Shown here in pieces: positions 49,401 through 61,400 of a stretch of 64,000 bases of DNA. Source of the stretch: Bolinopsis microptera (Eukaryota > Ctenophora > Tentaculata > Lobata > Bolinopsidae); contig NC_087079.1 of the NCBI RefSeq assembly GCF_026151205.1, positions 4,545,230 through 4,609,229 of the forward strand. The letters run 5' to 3'. The translations under genes were made by a program, and so were the position numbers. Numbering within the stretch: position 1 is the first letter of the stretch; every line of letters begins with the position of its first letter. Below the pieces are notes generated by a model, which had not been told where the DNA came from, ran no database searches, and worked only from the letters and a program-made list of their open reading frames with translations.

Positions 49401-52400
49401 CAGAATAGCTGAGTCTGAGAGGTAAGATAACCGACAGAATAGCTGAGTCTGAGAGGTAAGATAAACGACAGAATAGCTGAGTCTGAGAAGTAAGATAAAC
49501 GACAGAATAGCTGAGTCTGAGAGGTAAGATAAACGACAGAATAGCTGAGTCTGAGAGGTAAGATAAACGACAGAGTAGCTGAGTCTGAGAGGTAAGATAA
49601 ACGACAGAATAGCTGAGTCTGAGAGGTAAGATGAACGACAGAATAGCTGAGTCTGAGAAGTACCTATAGCGATAGCTTGGGTTCGAAGATCGGTATTCAG
49701 TATGAACGGAATTCGGTCGAGCAGAATCTAATCGAATACCGAATATACATTAGTCCAGATCGTCATATTGACTCATTATGTTCATGTTCTGGAAATTTCT
49801 TCTAAATGTTACCCTTCTTACAGAAAGCTGCTCCTAAAGCAAATTACCGATTACGGAGGTCCTATTTATAAAGATAAAGGCCGAGGGGCCACATACATAT
49901 TTACATACAGACTACAGAGGGGCCACATATAACTATATAAAGTCTCGAATGGGATCACGTACGGAAATATTTATGTAGTCATGATCAATGACTGGGTGTT
50001 ACAGTCTCTATCAGTGAAATTAATCATACTATGGTAATATTATGTTACTATGTTTAATGTTAGTCACCGAGTGCCATATAACGCGGGAATATGAACCTGT
50101 TTACTCAGTACTCTGCATACTGGTTGTTATGGTTGCTGAATGGTATAACATCAGCCTTTATGCAGCGATAATATATGATATTTAACTTACACTGTTCATA
50201 CGACCTCTGTTTAAATGTTGAGGTAGATCACACGATTCAAGATCTAATTTTAGACCCTCAATTTATCATGCATTCATGCATTGCTCTAAAATTTAAATTT
50301 TAAATTTTACGAGTTATTACTGCATTTATTCTCGGACATGTTTAGAATTGCACGAAAATATCGCACTTAAAGAAATAAAACATCTGGACTGTTGTTCAGG
50401 GTCGAGAAAATATACGAATCTTTCAAAATGGATTAGATAATTTAAATTACAATATAGGTTATTTATTTACAAGGTGTCACTGTTTTAAAAGTTCAAAAAT
50501 TTAACCTAAACACAATCAACCTATCTTACATGTATATATGGGTTCAGAATATAAATGTTTCATCAGAGCATTACAGAGCTCATTGCAAGTTCCTTAGCCA
50601 TATCTATAAGTTATCTGTAATCTGACCTAATCTATCAATGATTATCTATGACCATGATCAGTATCGTCTTTAAAATTAAAATTTTAATCATGTTATCATA
50701 TAATATAAAATTGGGCAATCAAATTTCAAATATTAATCAAACAGTATTTTGTTTCCCAAATAAAGGATTGAGATTTAGCTGCAAATATAAATTCACAGCG
50801 CAAAACTTCAAAGTTCAAATCGCCTATTCTTGATTTGCTATCTCAAGCTTAATCTTATTCATAAAATCTGGGCCATCAAAATAACCTTTCCAACTAAATT
50901 CCTCCCCATGTTATTCAATGAACAATAAAACTAATTTTGATATGAAACTCAGTTTCATAAATATGTTTCCCATCAGGCTGACACCCTACAGTCACTCTCA
51001 CTGCATTGTCTACGCACGCTGTCGTTTTGTTGTATGTTTCAAAATCAAAGTCTTTTCGATGTGGTTTTAACATTTGGAAATCGAAAACGTTTTCCCATCT
51101 GTTCTGATGTTTTATCTCCTGCCAGTCTGATGTAGCTTTGGTACCGTAGAATGTCATTAGTTGAGTGCTTTTTTTGAGTTGAACCGTCTGAAATGGTGAA
51201 CAATTTAGCCGAAAGTCGAAATTTAGAGACATATTTGCTTTTGACTGACAAAAATAGCGGTATGAACAACTTCTAATTTGCATTTGAATAAATCTAATTT
51301 CCAAAAGTTAAAATTGCCTTGTTTTTGGCAGGTCGCATATGAAAAAAAGGAAAAAAAAGAAGGAAAAAAAGAATAGAAAATTAAACCAGGAAAGGGAAAT
51401 GTGTTACGTACCTCGCCACGTCGACAGAACAATCTTATTCCTTTTCCAAACTGCCTCTTAAATTCAACAAAATTGGTTGATTCGGGGGACGTTATCTGGA
51501 AGGCCCTGAAACGATTCAGAATTAGCCACTTCATCAAGTACGTCATCAATACGTAATCAATAGGTCATCAAGTATAATTACATTTGTAATAAGCAATGTG
51601 AAAATAATAAGCTCTGCGTAAGTTATCTATAATAAACTACCGTTCCTATGAAGGTGAACACAAATCAGTAAAAAGTGTGAGAGCTCACCTAAATTCAGTA
51701 GTTTCCGGGTGGTCACTCTCGTGTCTGCTGTAACTGATACATATCTCCGTATTATCAACCTCGCTCAGCGGTATCAGCTCGTTCTTTAGCAGCGTATCTC
51801 GCTCAAACACCTGGATCATGACAAACTTCTTCAGCTCGGACTCAGGAACTGTGATGATTTCACTTCTCTTCTGATTGTTCAAGTGTGGATCAGGATGTGA
51901 GAGGGTGAGGGGGTCAGGGTTAGTTTGGAGCCACTGGTGGATATTGCGGTCACGTACTCCGGGTGAGAGTTGGGTTGTGGGGTCCCCACTACATCTGAGT
52001 ATCGAGGGTTTTTTTAAGGTTATTCTGCTCGGCCTTTGTTTTTCGTAGGACACAGACACGGTTTTAGGGGAGCCAGTTGGGGTTTTGCGTCGTTTGCGGT
52101 TGGGAGGGCTGGCGGGTGGTGTGTTGGAAATGAGGGGTTTTAGATCTGTGGCCATGGCGTCCTCGTTCTCTCGTTTACAACACCTGAAAAAGAATCGGAG
52201 TTTAATTAACTTAATCAATTAAAATCATCAATAAAAAAACTGCGTTCATTAAATATAAATTAGTTGGATAGTCCATAAGTTATGATCTAATTTGAGTAAA
52301 TTCAAATAAAATCAGTTCAACTACTCGTGCACGTTCAAAGTAGCAAATGAAGACAATCCCAGAGAAGCAGATGTGTACATTTAAAATACTGCAAATAAAC

Positions 52401-55400
52401 TTAAAGAAGCTGTACTAGTAACTAGTAACTAGTAACTACCTGGCATTGCTGCTTGGTGCCCAACACGGACAATTCAAATACATTTCTTTCAAATTAGCGA
52501 GAATATTTTCAAGTTCGGTGGTGCTAAAAGCGGACAACAGGTTCCAGTGATGAAGCTCGATTCCGTCTTTAGCTTGTGGCAGTTCTTTACTTCTTGGTCT
52601 CTTCTGGCCTTTAACAGGGCAATAATGCGCTGAACTCAGGTCAGATTTATTGGCTAAGAAACGCATAATGTTAACAAAGTAACTCAAAGAGAAACGCAAC
52701 GTATAATGCAAGATAGGAAATAAACTACATCCAGCTGCTCTCTGTTATATATAACGGCTGATCACATTACCAAAAGTAGAACACTTTTGGATTCGCCCGC
52801 ACAGTCTACATGATAAATCATATGATAACAGCTAAAATATGTTAGTTTTGCTTTCCCCTAACTCTAAACTACCCCCCACTTGCAAGACAGAAACAAAAGT
52901 ACGGAAAGAATATTGCGCTGCACGCAGCAAACTAATTACATTAAGCTGCACTAGGCGCGGCGGTATCATGTACTGCCTATACACCTAGCACAATGAACGC
53001 GAATGTAAAAGTAAACGTAATGTAACCGTGTTTAACTCGTAACAAAAAGCTCAGGTATTACAAAAATAAAACTTGGAAGTTTGTCACTTAATAATGATTT
53101 AAAAATTTGCCGTATGAGGGGGTTGGAGGAAAGGGACAGGGCTATATTAAGAAATAGCGTATCGCGTTACACATCCTGGCCAACATCATTAGATTTATAA
53201 CTCTGAATAATATGCTGCATAATATTCTTATAACACTACAAGCAGTATCCAGTTAAGGATGATGGGTGTGTGCCAATTAGTTATGCATGTTCAGAGAAGG
53301 CAGGTCAAACAAAGAGCTAATACATTAGAATGAGAGCAGGAACTGCTCAGCTGGTGTGGTCGAGAAGTGGGCCATCAAGGAAATGAAGATTGTTATATGA
53401 CACCTTTATTTTATGATGTACTTTATATACGTGACGTTCCATGACGTCACAAGGCTCGATAACAGGCCGTTTGAAGTACGTCATTTTTCAGAATTATCCA
53501 TTTTGTTGTATTAAGTTTGTGACCGTGCTATATTAGGGGGGTGACGACTTCCTCTTTGAGGTCATCATATCATATTAAGCAAAAGTAACGTAATTTAGTG
53601 ACGTTATTAAGTGACTTTATTTAGTGGAGGGTAAATATTGGAATGCCGGTATTATATAGTATATTATATAGTCTGCAATAGTGCACTGTTGAGTAGTAAT
53701 ACGAATTCTTGGAATTGTTTTGAGATTGTGGTACGGTGCAATCATATCTTCGTATCCTTATTTGTCCTGTACAGCATACTGGATCTTACGTGAATGAATA
53801 ACAATGAAATGACGTGTCCTTGTTAAGTTATAACTGATCGAAATCAGACAAAAGTGTCTCAATTATCCTCTCTAAATATAATAATGATATGAATATTGCA
53901 ATTAAATATTCATCGAAAACAAACCAGTTGTAACTTTGTAACTTTGAAAATGAACATCACTACATAAAGTTAATAGCAATGAGTTCGTTATGGGAGTGGG
54001 TCACATAGGATGTATTGTATACATCAGCATAGTACAATCACTTCATTATCATAATGATATTATGTACGAGGTAGTACATCTCATTAAATTGAGTTCCAGT
54101 CAATACTCTCTCTTGGATTAGGAACTCATTTTAGGAGTTAATACTCGTAAAAGTAATAGGCGAAAGTTCAGAGCGGATATATCGGTACAATCTATCAAAT
54201 AGCAAGCATCAACCAATTATTCTGAGCATACAATAAGCTATTTAATTGTGAACGTCAAGTACTCTAGAGTGCAAATTGTGAGTTTTAAATTGATAAACAA
54301 TCAATGGATTAATGCAGACCCAAAACTAAAATTATACAAAGCTGATGTCAAGCTAATGTAACAAAACCAATTTACAAAACCAATTTACATCAACTAACAT
54401 CAACTGAAAACTCCACAAGTATCATCTTTTGTGTTAATAAAATCAAAACTTCAAAAGTGTTCATCTCGAAACTCTAAAATACGTCACCCTGACATTTGAC
54501 AACGAAAGTGCACAACACGAAAATAAGATATTCGCAAATTGTACAGCTGCTGTAGTGCTGTAGGCTTTTATGAAAAGATATGATATGAAATCACTGGCCA
54601 GTATTGAATGATTTGATGGAAACTTCTGGAAAGTTCCAGAGCTATTTTCTGGAATGATATGAGAAGTTTCTGGAATATGCGTTTAAGTAATCTTTGCAGA
54701 CTCACAGTTGTAACTATGATAACTAGTAGTGTAACTATGGTAACTAAGTTGGAGGAACTAAAATGTATGTAGATTAGTAGTTCAGTAGTAGATTCGCTCG
54801 ATTCATTAAAAACTTTTGAAATGGGCCGCTGCTAAAAACATCTAAATTCGGTACTCAACATCTACACTCGCTGTAAAACATCTCAACTCGGTGCTGTCAT
54901 TATAAATACGCGTGAAATTAAATTTCAGACTTCTCTGTACTTCACGTCTGAGCCTGTTTACTAATCCTTTAGCATGGAAGTGATGATATTGGCCGCCTCA
55001 TTCCAGACATCAGATGTTGTCGGATCTTATAATTACACTATTTGTAGTTATAAACGACCCAAGTTATAAATTATAGTATGTTATATAATAAACAAATATC
55101 GGAATATACCAATGGAGCACGTCTAAAAATGTAACAAATGCCAAATTCTTACAGAAAACTTTCCTTGTCATTTAAAAAGAATCTGGAAAGCGGAACTGTG
55201 GAGCATTGAACAAGTTAACCTCAGATTCAGCAAGCAAGAAAACCATTTAGAATTTTTTTCCCTACTCTTGCCGAAGGCAAAAAGATCGTAGGGAATAAGT
55301 AATCGGGTTTGGATATATGAGGTGGCCCGACAGTCCTACGGTGTCGACAAAAGTCTGCTCCTTCGTAATATAGACCACTCCCCTATAATTATGTGTATTG

Positions 55401-58400
55401 GAAGCGTCTGTTATGCTGCGCGCGACCCTAGCCATGTGTTAATTAATTACAGTGAAGTTCCTCCTTCGCAAAGTTATTTTCCGCAATTTTCTGGATTCAT
55501 TTATTGTTGATGCGCGCGGCGCTACATCGGTCAAATAAATCGTCAATTTTTACCATGCGCGAATCCCACTCATTTATTATTTTTTCCAGTCACACTTTTC
55601 ACTCGAAAGAATTAATGGTACAAGATACAAGTACATCGTAGGGAAAATTGATCGTGCGTGGTTTTATTTAACCGCGGCGAAAATTCTTGTTGGATGTGTA
55701 AACTAATTTAAACGCAAAACATCATGAGGAGATAAAGAGAAGATTTACAACAATCAAGAAACCAAAAATGGTGACATAGGTAATAACGCTCCAACCGTAC
55801 TGAGTTTCCAGAATCTCGGAAAATTCTATAAATCTGCAACAATGTCGTAATTTTTCAGAAAGGCGTGGTTCCTACTCTTACTTTCACGGTAGATTTAGAC
55901 GACTATTAGCAATAGTCTATTACTAATGCTATGCTACTCAAAACACATGTTCATTTCGTGACTCGTCTATTCTGTGTCCCAGTCACGTCAGGATTATGTA
56001 GTATATGTTTTCTAGTTATATAATAACACAGTAGCAGTGAAGTAATACTAACGTCTAAAATACCTAAATAGCTAAATACTGCACTGACGACTATTTCTAA
56101 TAGTCGTCAATGATCAGATGTGGATCTATTTTAAAACCAGAAATAAGATGATGATGTTGCTGCGCTGACGTGTTATCTTAAATAGCAAGTTAGAGCTGTT
56201 ATCTAAAAGCGGAAACGACTGAAATCTTTAAATGTAACGTCAGCAGAAACATTTAAAATGAAAGATTGAAACCAAGATTTATTATTTATCATCGATGATT
56301 CGCCCGTTTATTCAGTGAATGTTCCACGGTTGATTGATTGGGACTGAAGGATGAGACAATATTTACGAGAAAGAAATGTAATGTACAATAATAATATTAA
56401 TGGTTAAGATATTTGAAAGTCTACCTAATAAGAAAAGATAATAAAAAGGCACTACACAATGGCATGTCCACTTATCGATATATGCATGGTATCTTAAAAA
56501 TTGGCAAAAGCTTAGCACTAATGCATGTGAAGACTAACTGGTCATGTATACAAAACAAAAGAAACTAAGATACTTATACACTAACTGGACTACCGTATAT
56601 TCAGATGTTGACAAAACTCAATTAATATGGTGACTGTCTAAGCACTAAGAACGCAAGTTAACTCATACAACAATTTTATCAACACAACAAATGGCACCAT
56701 TTTGGTTTTGCGACTCTTTAGACTTTTAGATTATTGACCAAATCTATCTGCTTGTGTCTCTGTTCAGGGGAGCGGTCAAGAAAATAGTTTTGTTGATCTA
56801 AACGAATTTCAACTTTCTTGCATTATTTAACTTTATATGGCTTGCATATTATATATATTTTATATGGCTTTCTTGCATATGTATGGCTCAAAAAATCACT
56901 GCTAGTTTCTTAAACAAATCTTTCGCTCCACAGGTCCATGGCGGAGAACAAAGCAACAGAAAAAAGAGCAGTAGAAACGTTGAGGCAAGAAAGTGAGGAG
57001 CTGAGAAAAACTATATCAGACCTGAACCTGCAGCGGGAGCAGATGATACATGAGGTATGTAGAACTACTAAATCTTATTATCCACCGCAGATTTTGTCGT
57101 AGTGAAATAATGTACTAGTTAGGGCAAGAATTGCTGTTTATGGGTCAATCTGTGAACAAATTCGTAACAAAGGTTTGTCTACAGGAATGTGTTGTCCATA
57201 GTCCCAGGAACCACCAAAAAAAAACCGTCCAGCTGAAACTTTTGGGCAAAAATTTTTATAGTCATTTTTCTCCAGGAACCCATACGCCCCACCCCTAATA
57301 TTGGTTATTCGGCTCCCGAAGGTCTTGAGATCTCCATAGGGGGTGCAAAATGACCGCAATGGCCACATTATGGCAGGCGAATGATAGTTTCAGAACGATT
57401 GGAGCTTTATTTTTCGAAATAAATGGAATTTTTCGAATTTTTTCTCAATTTTATTGAAATTTCGAAAAAAAAACACCAAATTATTTTTAACGCTTATTTC
57501 AAATCTATTTAAAAACTTATCTACAAATAACAAATACAGTTAATCTAAAATGTGTATTCTCAGTAAGTACCATGACAATTATTAATACACAGTTAATATT
57601 AATCAAAATTCGCTTGTTCTTCAGGTTCATCATGTCTAATGTTTGTGCAGTTCATACCATGGCATCGTCCACAAGCTGGCAAACAATTGAAGCCATATTT
57701 CCTACATGAACATCTGAAAGTCAAACAGGCCTGTTCCACATCGACAGAACAGTTACAACATATAAGGTTCATATGAGGAGGATAACTGAGGAGGAGGAGA
57801 AGGACTGAGGAGGAGAAGAGGGATCCAGGAGGAGAACCCAGGAGGAGGAGGAGGAGGACTGAGGAGGAGGACTAAGGAGAAGGAGGACTGATGAGGAGGA
57901 TGAGGAAGAGGGTGACTGGGAGAAGGACTGAGAAGGACTGAGGAGGAGAATGCGGACTGAGGAGGAGGAACCAGGAAAAGGAGGAGGAGGAGGACTGAAG
58001 AGGAGGACTGAGAAGGCGGAGGAGGACTGATGAGGAGGATGAGGATGAGGAGGAGGGTGACTGGGGGAGGACTGAGGAGGAGGGTGACTGGGGGAGGACT
58101 GAGGAATATGAGGAAGACTGAGGAGGAGGAGGAAGAGGAGAAGGACTGAGGAGGAGAAGGACTGAGGAGGAGAAGCAGGAGGAGGAGGACCCAGGAGGAT
58201 GAGGACCCAGGAGGAGGACCCAGGAAAAGGCCCCAGGAGGAGGAGGAGGAGGACTGGGGAGAAGGAGGACTGTTGAGGACGAGGAGGAGTGAAAGAAGGA
58301 CTGAGGAGGGGAGGAGGAAGAGGACTGATGAGGATCAGGAAGACCCAGGAGGAGGAGGACCCAGGAGGAGGACCCAGGATGAGGAGGAGGAGGACTGAGG

Positions 58401-61400
58401 AGGATGACTGAGGAGGAGGAGGACTGAGGAGGAGGAGGAGGACTGAGAAGGAGGAGGACTGAGGAGGAGGAGGAGGAGGAGGAGGAGGAGGAGGAGTGAA
58501 TAGGAGGAGGAGGGGGACTGGGCAGGACTGAGGAGGAGGAGGACTGAGGAAAAGGATGAGGAGGAGGACTGAGCTGAGGAGGAGGACTGAGGACTGAGGA
58601 GGAAGAGGAGGAGGATGAAGAGGAGGTGGACCTAAGAGGAGGAGGTCCCAGGAGGAGGACTCAGGAGGAGGAGGAGGATGACTGAGGAGGAGGACTGAGG
58701 AGGACTGAGAAGGAGGAGGACTGAGGAGTACTGAGGAGGATCGCTGAGGAGGATCGCTGAGGAGGATGGCTGAGGAGGATGACTGAGGAGGATGACTGAG
58801 AGGGAGGAGGAGGAGGACTGAGGAGGAGGAGGAGAAAGAGGACCCAGGAGGAGGACTCAGGAGAAAGAGGAGGAGGAGGACTCAGAAGGAGGAATGAGGA
58901 GGACTCAGAAGGAGGAATGAGAAGGAGGAGAACTGAGGAGGAGGAGGAGGAGGACTGAATAGGAGGAGGAGGGGGACTGGGGGAGGACTGAGGAGGAGGA
59001 GGACTGACGAGAAGGATGAGGAGGAGGACTGAGGAGAAGGACTGAGGACTGAGGAGGAAGAGGAGGAGGATGAAGAGGAGGAGGAGGACCCAGGAGGAGG
59101 AAGCATCTAAATGTTATTTCAATTTTTGTTATTTTTTGTCCGTTTTTGTCCGTTTTTTTCCGCTTTATTTTTTGTCCGTTTTGAAAATATGGCTGCCAAA
59201 CGGACAAAAACGGACAAAAAACATGATCCCCCCCCCCCCCCCCCCCCCCCCCCTTTAGAAGCAGGAAGCAGAGTTATTTTCTCTGATAGATCCTGAATAA
59301 ATTTAGTCTTAAAGTTAACACCTATATTTTCGTTCACACATTTGTTGATGTAACCTTTCAAGTCTACTAGTTCCTCGTCGTAAACTTCTTCCTCTATAAT
59401 GAAACAACAAATAAAAAAGAGCGGCGTCGATCAGAAAGTGGGCTCTCAACGCTTTATAGTAAGATCCTCCATCCGATATATGCTTGACGTCTCCAGGATA
59501 CACGAGTTTGATGAGCTCCTCTAAACCCGAGTCTGCCATTATATAGCCTATGCAGCCAAGAAAACTCGTGAGAGTGTGGAAGCCCCCAACCCTGACCACA
59601 ATAGGCATCCCAGTTTCCAGTACTATTCGGGTGGCCTTAATCCACACATTGGCAAATCGAATGTGATTATCATCGGCTCACTGTAGGATAACTTAAGACA
59701 TTCAACCAGAGTAGCATGTGCCGTCGAATAGCTGTCTGGGGGTTGGTCAATAATCTGTTGTTTGTTAGTTAACCTTGATATTTGTTAATTGAAGTTATTT
59801 CCCGAGTAAGATTTGAAATAAGCGTTAAAAATAATTTGGTGTATTTTTTTCGAAATTTCAATAAAATTGAGAAAAATTTCGAAAAATTCCATTTATTTCG
59901 AAAAATAAAGCTCCAATCGTTCTGAAACTATCATTCGCCTGCCATAATGTGGCCATTGCGGTCATTTTGCACCCCCTATGGAGATCTCAAGACCTTCGGG
60001 AGCCGAATAACCAATATTAGGGGTGGGGCGTATGGGTTCCTGGAGAAAAATGACTATAAAAATTTTTGCCCAAAAGTTTCAGCTGGACGGTTTTTTTTTG
60101 GTGGTTCCTGGGACTATGGACAACACATTCCAGTAGACAAACCTTTGTTACGAATTTGTTCACAGAAAAATCAACTCTTGCCCTAACTATACGTGGATGG
60201 CCGAATGATTGCTTCAGAGTTTTTATTCTGTGCGTTTGCTTTGTAAAAAAGAAATTACAGTAAAGAATTATACAAACTGTATTATGAAACAAAAGAATGT
60301 AGCAACACTGTATCAGAAATGTATTAAAGGCCCATACACCAAATCTGTCCAGCCCAAATGACTACACATGAAGTTCAATGACCATCTTGCAACCATCTGT
60401 TTTGGTGTATGGGCCTTAATAATATAGTTTTTGTATGGGCCTTAAGAATGTATCAACACTTTAAACGTGGAGACTGTAGTCATAATTGTGTAAAACGTGC
60501 TTCTAAAGAAAGTTTTTCTTAAAGAAATATCTTCCGCGGAAAGATTTTCGCAATAGAATAAAGAAGTAGCGTGTGACGTTGCAAGTTCTAACGAATAATG
60601 AACTACACTGAAAGTATTTTAGTATGAGAAGGTGGATCCAGTGATTGATAAAGAACATTTAAAATGGCATTTTTTCTGTATCATGTGACTTGTTCATGGC
60701 TTAGAAACTAACAAAAAAATGATTTTTACAAGTGGCTGTTGTCTTCTTGTATTTCAAACAAAGCATTCCGATTTGTTTAAACTGGTCAAAGTTAATGGCT
60801 TATATTCTTTATCAATGTAAGTCAGTCTTTGGTCTGAATATTTCGTCCATTTATATTCGCCTTATTTCACGGAAACATTATTTGTAAGATTTTTGCGTAC
60901 AGCACCGTTTAAAGTTTTTTAAAACAGTCAACTTCTAGTGGGATAAATCTATGTTTCGTTCTTGAAAATCGAATCTAGTCGTTCAACTTAAAATTGTCCA
61001 CTCTTACCTAATGACTGTAATACCAAAATTAACATAATTCAATCCCTTAAATAGTTTGTATTTCAGGCTGCACAAACTCAACTAAACCTCAAACATGAAC
61101 GAAGAGCCTTTGAAGAAGAAATGAGGCAGAAGAAACAAGTGTTCGAAGAGACGAGCATTACAACAACCACGGTTCACATTGCTTTTATTTATTTTATCGT
61201 TCAACATGAAATAAAATGAATTGAGATCATGATATTATGTCTGTATCCGTGTGATATTATTAGCAAACTAACACAAGGATATTAACTACCTTTAGCGGCT
61301 GGCTGCTACATATCTCTTAACTCTAAACTAACACAAGGATATTAACTACCTTTAGCGGCTAAACTAACACAAGGATATTAACTACCTTTAGCGGCTAAAC

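Larger units (their letters stand above)
57118..60187 (-). mobile_element. DNA transposon remnant with about 385-bp terminal inverted repeats
   Basis: GTTAGGGCAAGA at 57118 is inverted at 60176-60187, and the arms pair over 57118-57508 and 59809-60187. The flanking dinucleotide is TA on both sides. On the minus strand, 59647-59315 encodes a piece reading GGFHTLTSFLGCIGYIMADS and later SYYKALRAHFLIDAALFYLL. At about 57790-57610 the same strand encodes a cysteine-rich tail (CCNCSVDVEQACLTFRCSC, CRKYGFNC, CGRCHGMNC). From memory, both resemble parts of repeated transposon-like proteins common in cnidarians and other invertebrates. A 1.3-kb GGA-rich tract and a poly-C run separate them, so the protein is broken. 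The element sits in centriolin intron 30. Confidence 0.7.

Noticed and set aside
49824-49858. Possible exon (KLLLKQITDYG) after CTTCTTACAG
   Set aside because: Its length of 35 would break the phase between exons 29 and 30, and the donor is poor.
58882-59207. Ser/Pro-rich minus-strand frames
   Set aside because: They are translations of the GGA-rich tract.
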